Shown: positions 1 to 8,854, counted from the stretch's first letter. The stretch: DNA of 64,000 nt from Sandaracinus sp. (GCA_020633125.1 JACKEH010000014.1:20723-84722); one strand, 5' to 3'. Notes: generated by a model from the sequence alone, not told the origin. Made by a program: numbers and translations.

Positions 1-1453
1 CGACCTGGTGAAGCTGCTCGACTTCGGCATCGCGCGCCTCACGGAAGGCAGCGGCGATCAGAAGATGACGGCCACGGGCCAAGTGCTCGGCACGCCGGCG
101 TACATGTCGCCGGAACAGGCGCGCGGAAAACCGGTCGACGCGCGCAGCGACCTCTACGCCCTCGGCGTGCTGATGTACGAGGCCTTGTCCGGGCGCATGC
201 CGGTCAACGGCTCGAACTACCACGAGCTGATGTTCGCGATCGTCGGCGAGACTCCGACGCCGCTCTCGGAGCTCGTGCCCGAGCTCGACCCGGGGCTCGT
301 CGGCGTGGTCGAGCGCGCGATGGCGAAGGATCCGAACACGCGGTACGCGAACGCCGACGCGATGCGCGCGGCGCTCGACGCGCTCGGGCCGCTGCAGGTG
401 ACCAGCCCGGCTCGGGTGCCGTCGATGCCTCCGACGCGCGACTTCGTCCCCGGGTCGGCGGGGTCAGCCGCCGACTACGTCCCCGGGTCGGCGGGGTCAG
501 CCGCCGACTACTCCGACGCCGCCATGGGCGCCACCATCACGCCCGAAGCCTTGGCCGCGGTCTCGGCGCCCTCGGCTCCTTCGTTGCCGAAGACCGCCGC
601 GACTCCGAGCGACGCGACGCCGGCCGTGGTGGCCGCGATGCCGAGTGCCGCGATGCCCACGCCCGCCGCGGTGCCCGCGATGCCGAGCGCGGCGCCCCCA
701 CCCCGCCGGAGCGGCACGCCTTGGTTGGCCGCGGCGCTCGTCGTGGGCTTGATCGGCGGCGGCGCGGCGTTCGCGTTGCTCGGGCGCGACGGAGCCCCGC
801 CCCCGACGACGGTCGACGCTCCCACGCCCGAGCGTCCGACCGAGACCGCCCCGGTCGACGACGAAGCGGCGCGCGAGGCGGAGATCGAAGCCGCGGCCGA
901 AGCGCGCGCGCGCGAGATCGCCGAGCGCGTGTTGCGCGAGACGGCGGAGCGCATGGCCGAAGAGGCGCCTTCGATGGCGACCGACATGGCGGTCGGAGCG
1001 CCGGATTCGGTGGTCGCCGAGCAAGCGCGCGCACGCGAGACGGAGGCGCCGAGCCGCATGCGACGCGCGGCTCCCGCGGCGGCCCGAACGCGCATGGTTC
1101 GCTGCGGCGACAACATGCGCGAGTACGACGTCGTGCAACCGGGCGACACCGTCAACGTGACGTTCCGGCAGACCAACAACGTCGTCCCGATGGAGTCCTA
1201 CCGCGCGCTGACCTCGAGCTGGACCCCGCAGCTGACCAGCTGTTACGTCGGACACCCCGCGGTCGGCGGCATGTTCACGATCGAGGTCGACGCGAGCGGG
1301 CGCATCACGAAGCTTCGCCGCAACCCGTTCTGCGACGCGCCCGCCGCCCTCGAACGATGCCTCGAAGGCTTCATCGAAGGAGCCGCGGCCGGAAACGAGA
1401 CCGGCGCGCCAGGCGAGATGCGCTTCGACATCAACCACCGCCCCACGCGTTGA
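1..1453 (+). CDS. Ser/Thr protein kinase, C-terminal part (5' end outside window)
   Basis: C-terminal portion of a Hanks-type protein kinase. The glycine loop and HRD catalytic loop lie before the window. The visible chain opens just before the DFG metal-binding triplet (nt 20-28), followed by the activation segment GTPAYMSPEQA and the kinase C-lobe. From about nt 385 it becomes a Pro/Ala/Ser-rich linker with an exact 33-bp tandem duplication. Next come one membrane segment (nt ~716-785), an Ala/Glu/Arg-rich helix (nt ~868-970) and a C-terminal domain of about 115 residues with four cysteines (CGDN, SCYVG, FCDAP, RCLEG). The layout suggests a cytoplasmic kinase domain and a periplasmic sensor or binding tail. 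The C-terminal domain is not assigned with certainty; it resembles the G-x-hydrophobic end domains common in myxobacterial TonB/AgmX-like proteins. Confidence 0.9.
   Translation, partial: DLVKLLDFGIARLTEGSGDQKMTATGQVLGTPAYMSPEQARGKPVDARSDLYALGVLMYEALSGRMPVNGSNYHELMFAIVGETPTPLSELVPELDPGLVGVVERAMAKDPNTRYANADAMRAALDALGPLQVTSPARVPSMPPTRDFVPGSAGSAADYVPGSAGSAADYSDAAMGATITPEALAAVSAPSAPSLPKTAATPSDATPAVVAAMPSAAMPTPAAVPAMPSAAPPPRRSGTPWLAAALVVGLIGGGAAFALLGRDGAPPPTTVDAPTPERPTETAPVDDEAAREAEIEAAAEARAREIAERVLRETAERMAEEAPSMATDMAVGAPDSVVAEQARARETEAPSRMRRAAPAAARTRMVRCGDNMREYDVVQPGDTVNVTFRQTNNVVPMESYRALTSSWTPQLTSCYVGHPAVGGMFTIEVDASGRITKLRRNPFCDAPAALERCLEGFIEGAAAGNETGAPGEMRFDINHRPTR
446..511 (+). repeat. 33-bp exact tandem duplication inside kinase linker
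   Basis: Two adjacent identical 33-bp copies (446-478 and 479-511) encode the 11-residue unit VPGSAGSAADY twice. The length is a multiple of three, so the reading frame is kept. It sits in the disordered linker between the kinase and membrane segment, where copy-number change should be tolerated. Confidence 0.95.
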
Positions 1454-1596
1454 GCGCCGCCCCACGCGCGCTGCGCGCCGCCCTACTCGCGCCGCGCGAC
1501 CGCGAGGGCGGAGCGGCGATCCCCGGCTCGTCGGCGCTCGCGTGTCGCTCGGTCGCCGCGCACGAAGCGCGTCGAGCCAGCCCCCCGACCCCAGCC

Positions 1597-1998
1597 TCAG
1601 TCGCGCGGCTCGAAACGGAGGCTCACCGAGTTGATGCAGTAGCGCTTGCCCGTCGGCGGCGGTCCGTCCGGGAAGACGTGACCGAGGTGCCCGTCGCAGC
1701 GCGCGCACATCACCTCGACCCGGTGCATGCCGTACGAGTGATCTTCTTCGTACGTGATCACGCCCGGCTCCGACTCGAAGAAGCTCGGCCAACCGCACCC
1801 CGAGTCGAACTTCGTGTCGCTCTCGAAGAGCTTCGTTCCGCACCCGGCGCAGAAGTACGTGCCTGGAGTCTTGGTCGCGTGAAACTCACCGGTGAAGGCG
1901 CGCTCGGTGCCCTTGAGTCGGAGGACACGGAACTGCTCGGGGTCGAGGACGCGACGCCACTCGTCGTCGCTGCGCACGTCGCGCTTGGGCTCGGTCAT
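1597..1998 (-). CDS. msrB: Peptide methionine (R)-S-oxide reductase MsrB
   Basis: Reduces methionine-R-sulfoxide in proteins back to methionine with thioredoxin-type electron donors; a cytoplasmic repair enzyme. The 133-residue chain is a complete single-domain MsrB. Two CxxC zinc pairs are visible (C50/C53 and C98/C101), along with the family motif GCGWPSF around residue 67, the HRVEV strand and the catalytic cysteine in RYCINS (C121). Length and motif order match the zinc-containing form. It follows glgA on the same strand with 87 bp between, so it may be cotranscribed. No selenocysteine codon or MsrA fusion is seen. The start at 1998 gives the short N-terminal tail usual in the family. Confidence 0.96.
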   Translation of the reverse strand: MTEPKRDVRSDDEWRRVLDPEQFRVLRLKGTERAFTGEFHATKTPGTYFCAGCGTKLFESDTKFDSGCGWPSFFESEPGVITYEEDHSYGMHRVEVMCARCDGHLGHVFPDGPPPTGKRYCINSVSLRFEPRD

Positions 1999-2085
1999 GC
2001 GGCGACTCTGGAGCCGCGCGACTCGTTCAGCAACGGGCGGCTCCGCGACCGCTCGGCCAGGACCGGACCCGGGCCTCGAGGCAGC

Positions 2086-3624
2086 TCATTCGTCGTTGGA
2101 CGAATCGCGCTCGGCGAGGAGGCGTTCGTAGACCGCGACGTATTCCTTCGCGGTCTGCGCGAGCGAGTGCTTCTCGAAGCTCTCCCGCATGACGCGACGA
2201 ATCGTTCCTTCGCGCTCGGAGAAGGGGCGACGCCGGAACGCCACCGCACGCTCCATCGCCGAGGCGAGCGCGCGCACCTCGTAGTCGTCGAAGACGAAGC
2301 CGTTGCCGGCGTTGCCCTCGACCTCGAGCTCGAAGACCGTGTCCTTCAAACCGCCGGTTCGGCGAACGACCGGCAACGCACCGAAACGCGGACCTTCCAT
2401 CTGCGGAAGGCCACAGGGCTCGTAGAGCGAAGGCATCAGCACGAAGTCCGACGCGGCCTTGCCGAGCTCCGAGAGCTCTTCGCTGAAAGGCTGACGCGCG
2501 ATGCGTCCACCGCTGCCGAGCGAGAGGATGCCGAAGCGTTCTTCGGTGCGCGCGTCGCCGTTCGCGACGATCGCCACCTGCATCTGCTTGGAGAGCGGAC
2601 CGAGCAGCACCTGGAAGAGGAGCTCGACGCCCTTCTGGCCGTAGAGACGGTTCGGCCAGAGGAAGAGCGGCGCGTCGGGATCGGGCACCAAGCCCATGCG
2701 CTCCTGGAAGCGACGCTTGTTGACCTGCTTGCCCTCCATCACGTCTTCGATGCCGAAGGGCGTGGCCCAACGCGACTTGCGGGGATCGATGACGTCGTTG
2801 GGCGCGTTCAAGATGCCGAGCGCCGCGCCACGCTCGTGTTTGTCGCGAAGCGCGTTGAGCAGACTCGGCGGCGCGATGTCGTCGCAGGCGCCGCTCACGA
2901 GCTCGTGCAGGAAGGTCGGGCTCACCGTGTTCACGAGGTCGGCGGCGAGAATTCCGGAGGCCGCGAAGTCCACGCGGTTCTCGTTCCAGTTCTTCTCGAA
3001 GGGGCCGTCGGGAAAGCGCTCGAAGTAGAGCTCCTTGAAGAAGCGCCGAACGTCGATGCCGTCGCGATCGAGCTCGTGCGGCGTCGCGTGCTCGGTGAAG
3101 ACGTTGTGGATCGTGAAGAGCGTCGCGATGCCACGCGACTTGGCGGCCGCGGGGACGAGGCCGGTCATCCAGTCGTTGCAGTGCACGACCTCGGGGCGGA
3201 GATCGTCGAGGAGCTGGTTGACGATGTAGCGCTGGAAGGCCTGCGCGCGTTGCACGCGTGGATGCGCCGCGCTCTCCGAGTAGACCGCGGGCGAGCTCGA
3301 GAACGCGCTGTCGCGGACGAGGTGGATGCCGCGCTTCTGCAGATGCGGACCGAGCAGGTCGAGCTCCCGGAGCTCCACACCGCCGAGCCCGAGGATCTGC
3401 CGCTCGTACTTCGGAATGACGACGTGAAGATCGAAGCGATCGTCTTCGTGCAGGTAGCGGATCAAACCGGCCGAGATGTCGCCGAGCCCGCCGCCCTTCG
3501 CGGCGATCCAGTTCGCGGCGTTGCCCATGCCCTCCGGAAGCTCGGTGATCTCGGGGGTGCAGATGAGCACCCGGGGCCGCGAACGACGGCGGCGAGGAAG
3601 CTTGAGCTTGCGGGGTCGAGCCAT
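2086..3624 (-). CDS. glgA: Glycogen/starch synthase (GT5)
   Basis: Glycosyltransferase family 5 enzyme that adds glucose from ADP-glucose to the non-reducing end of an alpha-1,4-glucan. The N-terminal domain carries the substrate loop as AKGGGLGDISAGL (residues ~42-54), a K-x-G-G-L match. The C-terminal domain shows the GT-B signature SLYEPCGLPQMEG followed by RRTGGLKDTVFE, the second GGL motif. At 512 residues it is somewhat longer than a typical bacterial GlgA (~480); the excess includes a very basic first 20 residues (MARPRKLKLPRRRRSR). No other glycogen gene is next to it. It is transcribed toward msrB and away from the tRNA gene. Whether it uses ADP- or UDP-glucose cannot be settled from sequence alone. 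Confidence 0.9.
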   Translation of the reverse strand: MARPRKLKLPRRRRSRPRVLICTPEITELPEGMGNAANWIAAKGGGLGDISAGLIRYLHEDDRFDLHVVIPKYERQILGLGGVELRELDLLGPHLQKRGIHLVRDSAFSSSPAVYSESAAHPRVQRAQAFQRYIVNQLLDDLRPEVVHCNDWMTGLVPAAAKSRGIATLFTIHNVFTEHATPHELDRDGIDVRRFFKELYFERFPDGPFEKNWNENRVDFAASGILAADLVNTVSPTFLHELVSGACDDIAPPSLLNALRDKHERGAALGILNAPNDVIDPRKSRWATPFGIEDVMEGKQVNKRRFQERMGLVPDPDAPLFLWPNRLYGQKGVELLFQVLLGPLSKQMQVAIVANGDARTEERFGILSLGSGGRIARQPFSEELSELGKAASDFVLMPSLYEPCGLPQMEGPRFGALPVVRRTGGLKDTVFELEVEGNAGNGFVFDDYEVRALASAMERAVAFRRRPFSEREGTIRRVMRESFEKHSLAQTAKEYVAVYERLLAERDSSNDE

Positions 3625-3819
3625 CGCGCGGCGGACTCTACCAGTCCGCTGTGGGAAACCGGGAGTGCTTTGCCGACACGAGGAAAGTCTTGACTCGGCC
3701 AGTGCTGCGGCTAAGGTTGCGCGCCTTCGACGACGGGTGCTTCGAGCAACACGCTTGACGCCGTCCGAGAGTGGGGCTAGCTCTCGCGCCCCGACGCTCG
3801 TCGAAGTGTCAACGAACTC

Positions 3820-3892
3820 GCCATCTTAGCTCAGTCGGTAGAGCAGCGGTTTCGTAAACCGCAGGTCACCAGTTCAAGTCTGGTAGATGGCT
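3820..3892 (+). tRNA. tRNA-Thr (anticodon CGT)
   Basis: Full cloverleaf read by eye: acceptor stem GCCATCT (3820-3826) with AGATGGC (3885-3891), D stem GCTC/GAGC, anticodon stem GCGGT/ACCGC with loop TTCGTAA (3851-3857), anticodon CGT at 3853-3855, variable loop AGGTC, T stem ACCAG/CTGGT with loop TTCAAGT, and discriminator T at 3892. The CCA end is not encoded. A terminator hairpin follows at once. No duplicate of the 3' end was seen elsewhere in the window, so there is no sign of an integrated element here. Confidence 0.96.
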
Positions 3893-3901
3893 CCGAAGAA
3901 G

Positions 3902-3936
3902 AACCGGGTGTGGACCACGAGTCCCACCCGGTTTTT
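3902..3936 (+). terminator. Rho-independent terminator of the tRNA gene
   Basis: The 9-bp stem AACCGGGTG (3902-3910) pairs with CACCCGGTT (3925-3933), with a 14-nt loop and a run of T at 3932-3936. It begins 10 nt after the tRNA 3' end. Confidence 0.85.
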
Positions 3937-3979
3937 CGTTTTGCGTCTTTCGTTCTGCGTCGACGACGCGACCGCGCGT

Positions 3980-4465
3980 TCATCCCGTGAGCGACTCGAC
4001 CCAGTAGGTCTGCTTGTGGCCTCGCGCGGTGAGCTCGGCGGCCAACGCGTCCGCGCCGCAGCGATGCGTGAAGCGCTCGACGTCGAAGACGTTCCCGTTG
4101 TCGTCGATGCGCCGCACGACGAACGACGCAACGCCGTCGTACGTGCGGTCGGGCGAGAACGGCGACCCATCACGCCCCCCGAGGTGATGGAGGAGGTGGG
4201 AACGCTCGGTGTCCGAAGCCCACACCTCCACGTGGCGATCGCCGGGCTCGTTCTCACCGCCGTGAACGCCGTCGGACCCGAGCCCCTTCATGAGCAGGAG
4301 CGAGGCTTCCAGCCCGCACGCGAAGCGCACGACCCAGACGTCCATCGCTCCGAGCCCGTTCGAGTCTTCGTTCTCGAACGTCGGCGGCCCGAACTGGGCG
4401 ACCAACTCCTCGCGTGTCGTTCGGAACGCCGTCAACGGGCGTGTCTGCCACTCTGGAGTCGTCAT
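3980..4465 (-). CDS. Conserved hypothetical protein, 161 aa
   Basis: Not recognised as a known family. The ATG at 4465 was chosen because upstream codons in this frame look like non-coding read-through, and the protein-like composition begins at MTTPEWQTRPLTAF. The chain is soluble, with no signal peptide or membrane segment, and mixed alpha/beta in character. A hydrophobic strand pattern DVWVVRFACGLEASLLLMKG lies near the middle and the C-terminus is rich in charged residues (FTHRCGADALAAELTARGH). It is convergent with the tRNA gene and divergent from the DUF1592 gene, so it is probably its own transcription unit. Confidence 0.6.
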   Translation of the reverse strand: MTTPEWQTRPLTAFRTTREELVAQFGPPTFENEDSNGLGAMDVWVVRFACGLEASLLLMKGLGSDGVHGGENEPGDRHVEVWASDTERSHLLHHLGGRDGSPFSPDRTYDGVASFVVRRIDDNGNVFDVERFTHRCGADALAAELTARGHKQTYWVESLTG

Positions 4466-4654
4466 GCCCGAAGCCTGAGGTCGACACGACTCGCCGGCGA
4501 TGGGGGCTCGTTCCCCCACGTGGTGCGAGCGGCCGAGGGGTGAACGGTCTCCACCGGGGCTCGTCGACCCCACGATCGTGTCGAACGCAGACTCCAGCGT
4601 CCCCGAAACGATTCGAGATTCGCCCGGCACGTGGGCTGCAGACCACGCACCTCC

Positions 4655-6358
4655 ATGCGCTGGATCTCCCTCGCCACCCTCCTCGCCTCCGCGTGCAGCG
4701 GCGCGATCGGCGGCCCCGGTGGCGAGCCCGACCCCGACGAGCGCCCCGCCCCCGCCCCGACCCCGCTCGTCTGCGACGACGGAGCGCTGCGACCGGGACG
4801 CGCGCCGCTTCGACGGCTCACCCGCGACGAATACGACGCGACGATTCGCGACCTACTCGGCGACACGACCACGCCCGGCGCACGCCTCGTCGACGACGAG
4901 CGTGGTGTCTTGTTGGTCGACGGTCGCGCGATGTCGCCCCTGCTCGCCGAGCAATACCTCACGGCCGCCGAAGACGTCGCGGCGCGCGCCACCGAAGACC
5001 TCGAGGCGCTCTACGGCTGCGCACCGAGCGCGGAGTGCCTCTCGAGCTTCGTGACGCGTTTCGGCCGCCGCGCGTGGCGTCGACCGCTGACCACCGAAGA
5101 GCACGCGGAGCTCGTCGCGTTCCACGACGCCTTCGTCGAAGAAGCCGGCGAGCGCGAAGCCACGGCGCTCTTGCTCGAGCGTCTCCTCGTCTCGCCGCAC
5201 TTCCTCTACCGCGCGGAGCTTCCGCCCGAAGACGCGCGCCCCGGCGACGTCGTGCCGCTCGACGGCTTCGAGCGCGCCACGCGCCTCGCCTACACCTTGC
5301 TCGGCACCACACCCGACGACGCGTTGCTCGACGCCGCCGCACGCGGCGAGCTCGACGACGCCGAAGGCGTGCGACGTCACGCCGAACGCCTGCTCGAAGA
5401 CGAACGCTCCGAGGCCGTGGTCCAGGAGTTCTTTCACCACTGGCTCGAGCTCGACCTGCTCGAGGGCCTCGACAAGGACCCGGAGCTCTTCCCGCGCTGG
5501 TCGTCGAGCGTGGCCGAGAAGATGCGCCACGAGACCGAAGCCTTCGTGCACGAGGTGCTCTACGAAGGCGACGGCTCCTACGCGACGCTGCTGACCGCGC
5601 CGTGGTCGATGCTCGACTCCGAGCTCGCCGACTACTACGGCGTCGAAGGTCCGAGTGGCACGAGCTTCGAGCGGACCGCGCTCGATCCGAACGAGCACGC
5701 CGGGCTGCTCACCCAAGGCGCGTTCCTCGCCCCTCGCGCCCGCACCTACGAGACCTCGCCCATTCACCGCGGCATGTTCATCCGCGGCAGCCTCTTCTGC
5801 GGCAGCGTTCCTCCACCGCCCGAGAACATCGAGATCGTCGCGCCCGACCCCGATCCTTCGCTGACCACGCGCGAGCGCCTCGAAGAGCACCGCAGCAACG
5901 AGGTCTGCGCGACCTGCCACGTGCTGATGGATCCGCCGGGCTTCGCGTTCGAACGTTTCGACGCCGCCGGCCGCTTCCGCGACACCGAGAACGGGCTACC
6001 CATCGACGCCACCGGCGAGCTTCGCGACACCGAGCTGGCCGAAGGCGACCCGCGCTTCTTCGACGGCGCCCCGGAGCTCGCGCGCCTCGCCGCCAAGAGC
6101 CCGCAGGCCCACGCGTGTTTCGCGCGCCAATGGTTCCGCTTCGCCTACGCACGCAGCGACGAATCCGACGACGCGTGCGCGATGCAGCAGCTCGTCTCGC
6201 GCTTCACCGCCGAGTCCCTCGACGTCCGCGCGCTGCTCCTCGAGCTGACCCAGACCGACACCTTCCTCTACCGAACCGTGCCTGATCCGATGGCGCCCGA
6301 TCCGATGGCCCCCGACCCCACGGCGTCCGCCGGGGCTGCGGGAGGAGACGCGCGATGA
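4655..6358 (+). CDS. DUF1592/DUF1588 domain exported haem-type lipoprotein
   Basis: Large exported protein of the planctomycete/myxobacterial surface-protein group (PSD domains). The ATG at 4655 gives a lipoprotein-like signal MRWISLATLLASAC; an in-frame GTG at 4631 would hide it. The order is: N-terminal RRLTRDEYDATIRDLLG segment typical of DUF1587, the long helical DUF1595/DUF1592 region (FVTRFGRRAWRRPLT; SPHFLYRAEL), DUF1588 with one c-type haem motif CATCH (C418, C421, H422) followed by DPPGFAFERFD, and a DUF1585-like end. The tail carries a short DPMAP repeat. The stop overlaps the DUF1552 start by 4 nt, so the two are translationally coupled. The domains have no firmly known activity; the pairing implies a shared export or redox role. 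Confidence 0.88.
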   Translation: MRWISLATLLASACSGAIGGPGGEPDPDERPAPAPTPLVCDDGALRPGRAPLRRLTRDEYDATIRDLLGDTTTPGARLVDDERGVLLVDGRAMSPLLAEQYLTAAEDVAARATEDLEALYGCAPSAECLSSFVTRFGRRAWRRPLTTEEHAELVAFHDAFVEEAGEREATALLLERLLVSPHFLYRAELPPEDARPGDVVPLDGFERATRLAYTLLGTTPDDALLDAAARGELDDAEGVRRHAERLLEDERSEAVVQEFFHHWLELDLLEGLDKDPELFPRWSSSVAEKMRHETEAFVHEVLYEGDGSYATLLTAPWSMLDSELADYYGVEGPSGTSFERTALDPNEHAGLLTQGAFLAPRARTYETSPIHRGMFIRGSLFCGSVPPPPENIEIVAPDPDPSLTTRERLEEHRSNEVCATCHVLMDPPGFAFERFDAAGRFRDTENGLPIDATGELRDTELAEGDPRFFDGAPELARLAAKSPQAHACFARQWFRFAYARSDESDDACAMQQLVSRFTAESLDVRALLLELTQTDTFLYRTVPDPMAPDPMAPDPTASAGAAGGDAR

Positions 6359-7683
6359 CTTCCCCTCTCTCTCGTCGCACCCTCCTCCGCGGCCTCGGCG
6401 GCGTCGCCGTGGGCCTCCCCTTCCTCGGCGCGATGTTGCGCCCCGGTCGCTCGGTCGCGCAGCCGAGCGCGATCCCCAAGCGCCTGATCGTCGTCTACCG
6501 CGGCAACGGCGTGGTGCCCGAGCGTTGGTTCGCGAGCGGCGGCGAGACCGACTTCACGCTCGCGTCGTCGATGGCGCCTCTCGCGCGTCATCGCGACGAC
6601 CTCGTGATCCTGGACGGGCTCGACATGACGAGCGCGGTCGAGCGTCCCGGTGGCGGCAACGGCCACGACGTCGGCACCGGCCATTGCTGCACCGCGACCG
6701 CCATCGTGCAGGGCCCGAGCGGCGTCGGCGAGTTCGGTCACCTCTGGGACGGCTCGGCCGGTGGCGCGTCGTTCGATCAGGTCGCGGCGCGTCATTTCGA
6801 AGGCGTCACGCCCTACTCGTCGCTGGCCTTCGGCATCGGCGCCGAAGGTATTCGCCAAGCCATTCCGAGCCGACCGTTCTGGCGCGCGCCCTTCGAGCCC
6901 GTCATCCCGATGCACTCGGCGTCGCAGGCCTTCGATCGCGTCTTCGCGCCCCTCGCCAGCTCCGTCGCGGAGCAAGCGGCCCGCGCTGCGCGACGACGAC
7001 GCGTGCTCGACGCCGCGAGCGGCGACCTCTCGCGCCTTCGAGGTCGCGTCGGCGCGGACGACCGTCGACGACTCGATGCGCACGCCGAGTCGATCGCCGA
7101 CATCGCGCGTCGCCTCGACGATCTCCCCGGCGCCTGCGCCGCGCCGGCGCGCGACGACCGCACCGCCTACGAGGTCCTGGGTCGTCTGCAGATGGATCTC
7201 GCGACTCGCGCGCTCGCGTGCGACCTCACGCGCGTCGTCACGCTGCAGTACTCGACCGGCCAGAGCGGCACGCGCTTCCGCTGGCTCGACCATGCCGACG
7301 GGCACCACGGCTTGAGCCACGAAGGCGACTCCAACGCCACCGCGGTGAACCAGCTCGCGGAGATCGACACCTGGTACGCCGGTGAGCTCGCGTACCTGCT
7401 CGACCAGCTCGCCGCGGTGGAAGAAGGCGACGGCTCCCGCCTGCTCGACCACACCGCGGTGTTGCTCGTGAACGAGATCGGCAAGGGCAACACCCACACC
7501 CGTCGACGGATGCCCTTCCTGCTCGCGGGCTCGGCCGGCGGCGCCTGGCGGACCGGCCGCAACCTGCAGCTCGGCGGCCGCCCCCACGGCGACCTCTTCG
7601 TCTCGATCCTCCGGGCGCTGGGGCTCGACGTCACGAGCTTCGGCGACCCCGACTTCTGCAACGGCCCCCTCGCTGGCCTCTGA
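6355..7683 (+). CDS. DUF1552 protein with Tat signal
   Basis: A 442-residue DUF1552 protein, the usual partner of DUF1592 proteins. It begins with a twin-arginine signal (SRRTLLRGLGG, followed by a hydrophobic stretch to about residue 28), which implies folding, perhaps with a cofactor, before export. The body shows DUF1552-like stretches such as YRGNGVVPERWF, GTGHCCTATAIVQG and LLVNEIGKGNTHTRRRMPFLLAG. The His-rich segment DHADGHHGLSHEG suggests metal binding, in line with the alkaline-phosphatase-like fold proposed for related DUF1501 proteins; that is inference. The start overlaps the upstream stop (ATGA). Confidence 0.88.
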   Translation: MTSPLSRRTLLRGLGGVAVGLPFLGAMLRPGRSVAQPSAIPKRLIVVYRGNGVVPERWFASGGETDFTLASSMAPLARHRDDLVILDGLDMTSAVERPGGGNGHDVGTGHCCTATAIVQGPSGVGEFGHLWDGSAGGASFDQVAARHFEGVTPYSSLAFGIGAEGIRQAIPSRPFWRAPFEPVIPMHSASQAFDRVFAPLASSVAEQAARAARRRRVLDAASGDLSRLRGRVGADDRRRLDAHAESIADIARRLDDLPGACAAPARDDRTAYEVLGRLQMDLATRALACDLTRVVTLQYSTGQSGTRFRWLDHADGHHGLSHEGDSNATAVNQLAEIDTWYAGELAYLLDQLAAVEEGDGSRLLDHTAVLLVNEIGKGNTHTRRRMPFLLAGSAGGAWRTGRNLQLGGRPHGDLFVSILRALGLDVTSFGDPDFCNGPLAGL

Positions 7684-7795
7684 GGGGAAGGCTCGTCGCC
7701 GTCCGGCCTCCCGCAACCCCAAGACGCCCGACACGGCGCCCCAATCTCTTGACTCTGCCTCCCTCCCCGTGCGGAGATCGGCCGCTGGAGGCCGA

Positions 7796-8155
7796 ATGTT
7801 CCGAGAGATTCTGCAAGAGGTCGTCGAGAACACCGACGGTGGTGTCGCCGGGTTGCTCATGGGCTTCGACGGAATCCCCGTGGATCAGTTCGTCCGCGAC
7901 GACGCCGCCATCGACGTGGAGACCGTCGGCATGGAGTACAGCGTCATCCTCAAGAGCATCCGCCAAGCGGCGGAGCTCCTCGAGGCGGGCACGGCGCGCG
8001 AGGTGGCCATCAAGGCGGAGCGCATGATCACGGTCATCCGCCTGCTCAACGACGAGTATTTCGTCGCGATCACGCTCAAGCCCAGCGGCAACCTCGGCAA
8101 GGCGCGTTTCCTCCTGCGAACGCGCAGCCAGAAGCTGCTCTCCGACCTCGTCTGA
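7796..8155 (+). CDS. Roadblock/LC7 domain protein (MglB-like)
   Basis: A 119-residue single-domain roadblock/LC7 protein. This fold dimerises and in myxobacteria often serves as GTPase-activating or scaffold partner for Ras-like GTPases such as MglA. Seen here: MFREILQEVVENTDGGVAGLLMGFDGIPVDQF, a central helix with EYSVILKSIRQAAELLEAG, then the paired strands EVAIKAERMITVIRLLNDEYFVAITLKPSGNLGKARFLLR. The ATG at 7796 has a GGAGG site (7787-7791), so it is preferred over the in-frame start at 7769. No small GTPase gene is in the window, so its partner is elsewhere. aroQ follows after 18 bp. Confidence 0.88.
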   Translation: MFREILQEVVENTDGGVAGLLMGFDGIPVDQFVRDDAAIDVETVGMEYSVILKSIRQAAELLEAGTAREVAIKAERMITVIRLLNDEYFVAITLKPSGNLGKARFLLRTRSQKLLSDLV

Positions 8156-8173
8156 GGCGGCCCCCCGCACGAC

Positions 8174-8647
8174 ATGTCCCGCGTCCTCGTCCTGCACGGG
8201 CCGAACCTCAACCTGCTCGGCACGCGTGAGCCCGAGATCTACGGCCGCACGACGCTGGCCGAGATCGACGCGCGTCTGCTGGCGCTCGGCGCGGAGCTCG
8301 GCGCGACGGTCGAGTGCCGGCAGTCGAACCACGAGGGCGTGCTCCTCGATTGGATTCACGCAGCACGCGGCACCTTCGACGGCATCCTGATCAACCCGGG
8401 AGCCTTCACCCACACCAGCCTCGCCCTCGCGGACGCGGTGGCAGGGGTCGCGATTCCGACCGTCGAGGTGCACCTCTCGAACGTGCACGCACGTGAGCCG
8501 ATTCGGCAGAAGAGCTACGTCGGCGCCAAATGCGTCGGCACCGTCAGCGGCTTCGGGCCGGACAGCTACGCCCTCGGGCTTCGCGCGCTCGTCGACCACC
8601 TCTCGGCCCGCGATTCCGCCGGTCGTGGGGGCGTCCCCAAGCCTTGA
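8174..8647 (+). CDS. aroQ: 3-dehydroquinate dehydratase, type II
   Basis: Converts 3-dehydroquinate to 3-dehydroshikimate in the shikimate pathway (type II, trans-dehydration, dodecameric, cytoplasmic). The N-terminal signature HGPNLNLLGTREPEIYG carries the catalytic Tyr (Y23). Further motifs are RQSNHEG, NPGAFTHTS and VEVHLSNVHAREPIR with the catalytic His (H100). Length 157 is typical, with a short extra tail. It sits 18 bp after the roadblock gene and about 200 bp before accB; no other aromatic-pathway gene is nearby. Confidence 0.96.
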   Translation: MSRVLVLHGPNLNLLGTREPEIYGRTTLAEIDARLLALGAELGATVECRQSNHEGVLLDWIHAARGTFDGILINPGAFTHTSLALADAVAGVAIPTVEVHLSNVHAREPIRQKSYVGAKCVGTVSGFGPDSYALGLRALVDHLSARDSAGRGGVPKP

Positions 8648-8854
8648 CGCACTGCGTGATTGACGCCTCGTTCCGAGCGGGTAGGAAGCCGACGCTCGCG
8701 GGGCGACGGCCCCGAGCAGGAGACGGTGGGGAAACACGTTTCACGACGCCCCCGCACCAACGCCGCCTCCGAAGACAACGCCGCCTCGAGGGCGGCCCGA
8801 ACCCAGCGACCAGCGCTCGAACGAGCGCACACGGACGAGCCCCACGGACCAGCT

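Noticed and set aside
721..3693. Plus-strand 990-residue open frame
   Set aside because: It runs antisense to msrB and glgA and overlaps the kinase gene; its composition is Arg/His/Ala-rich without domains. It is a shadow of GC-rich coding DNA.
3820..3892. tRNA gene as an integration site for a mobile element
   Set aside because: No integrase, no direct repeat of the tRNA 3' end and no change in gene character downstream were seen.
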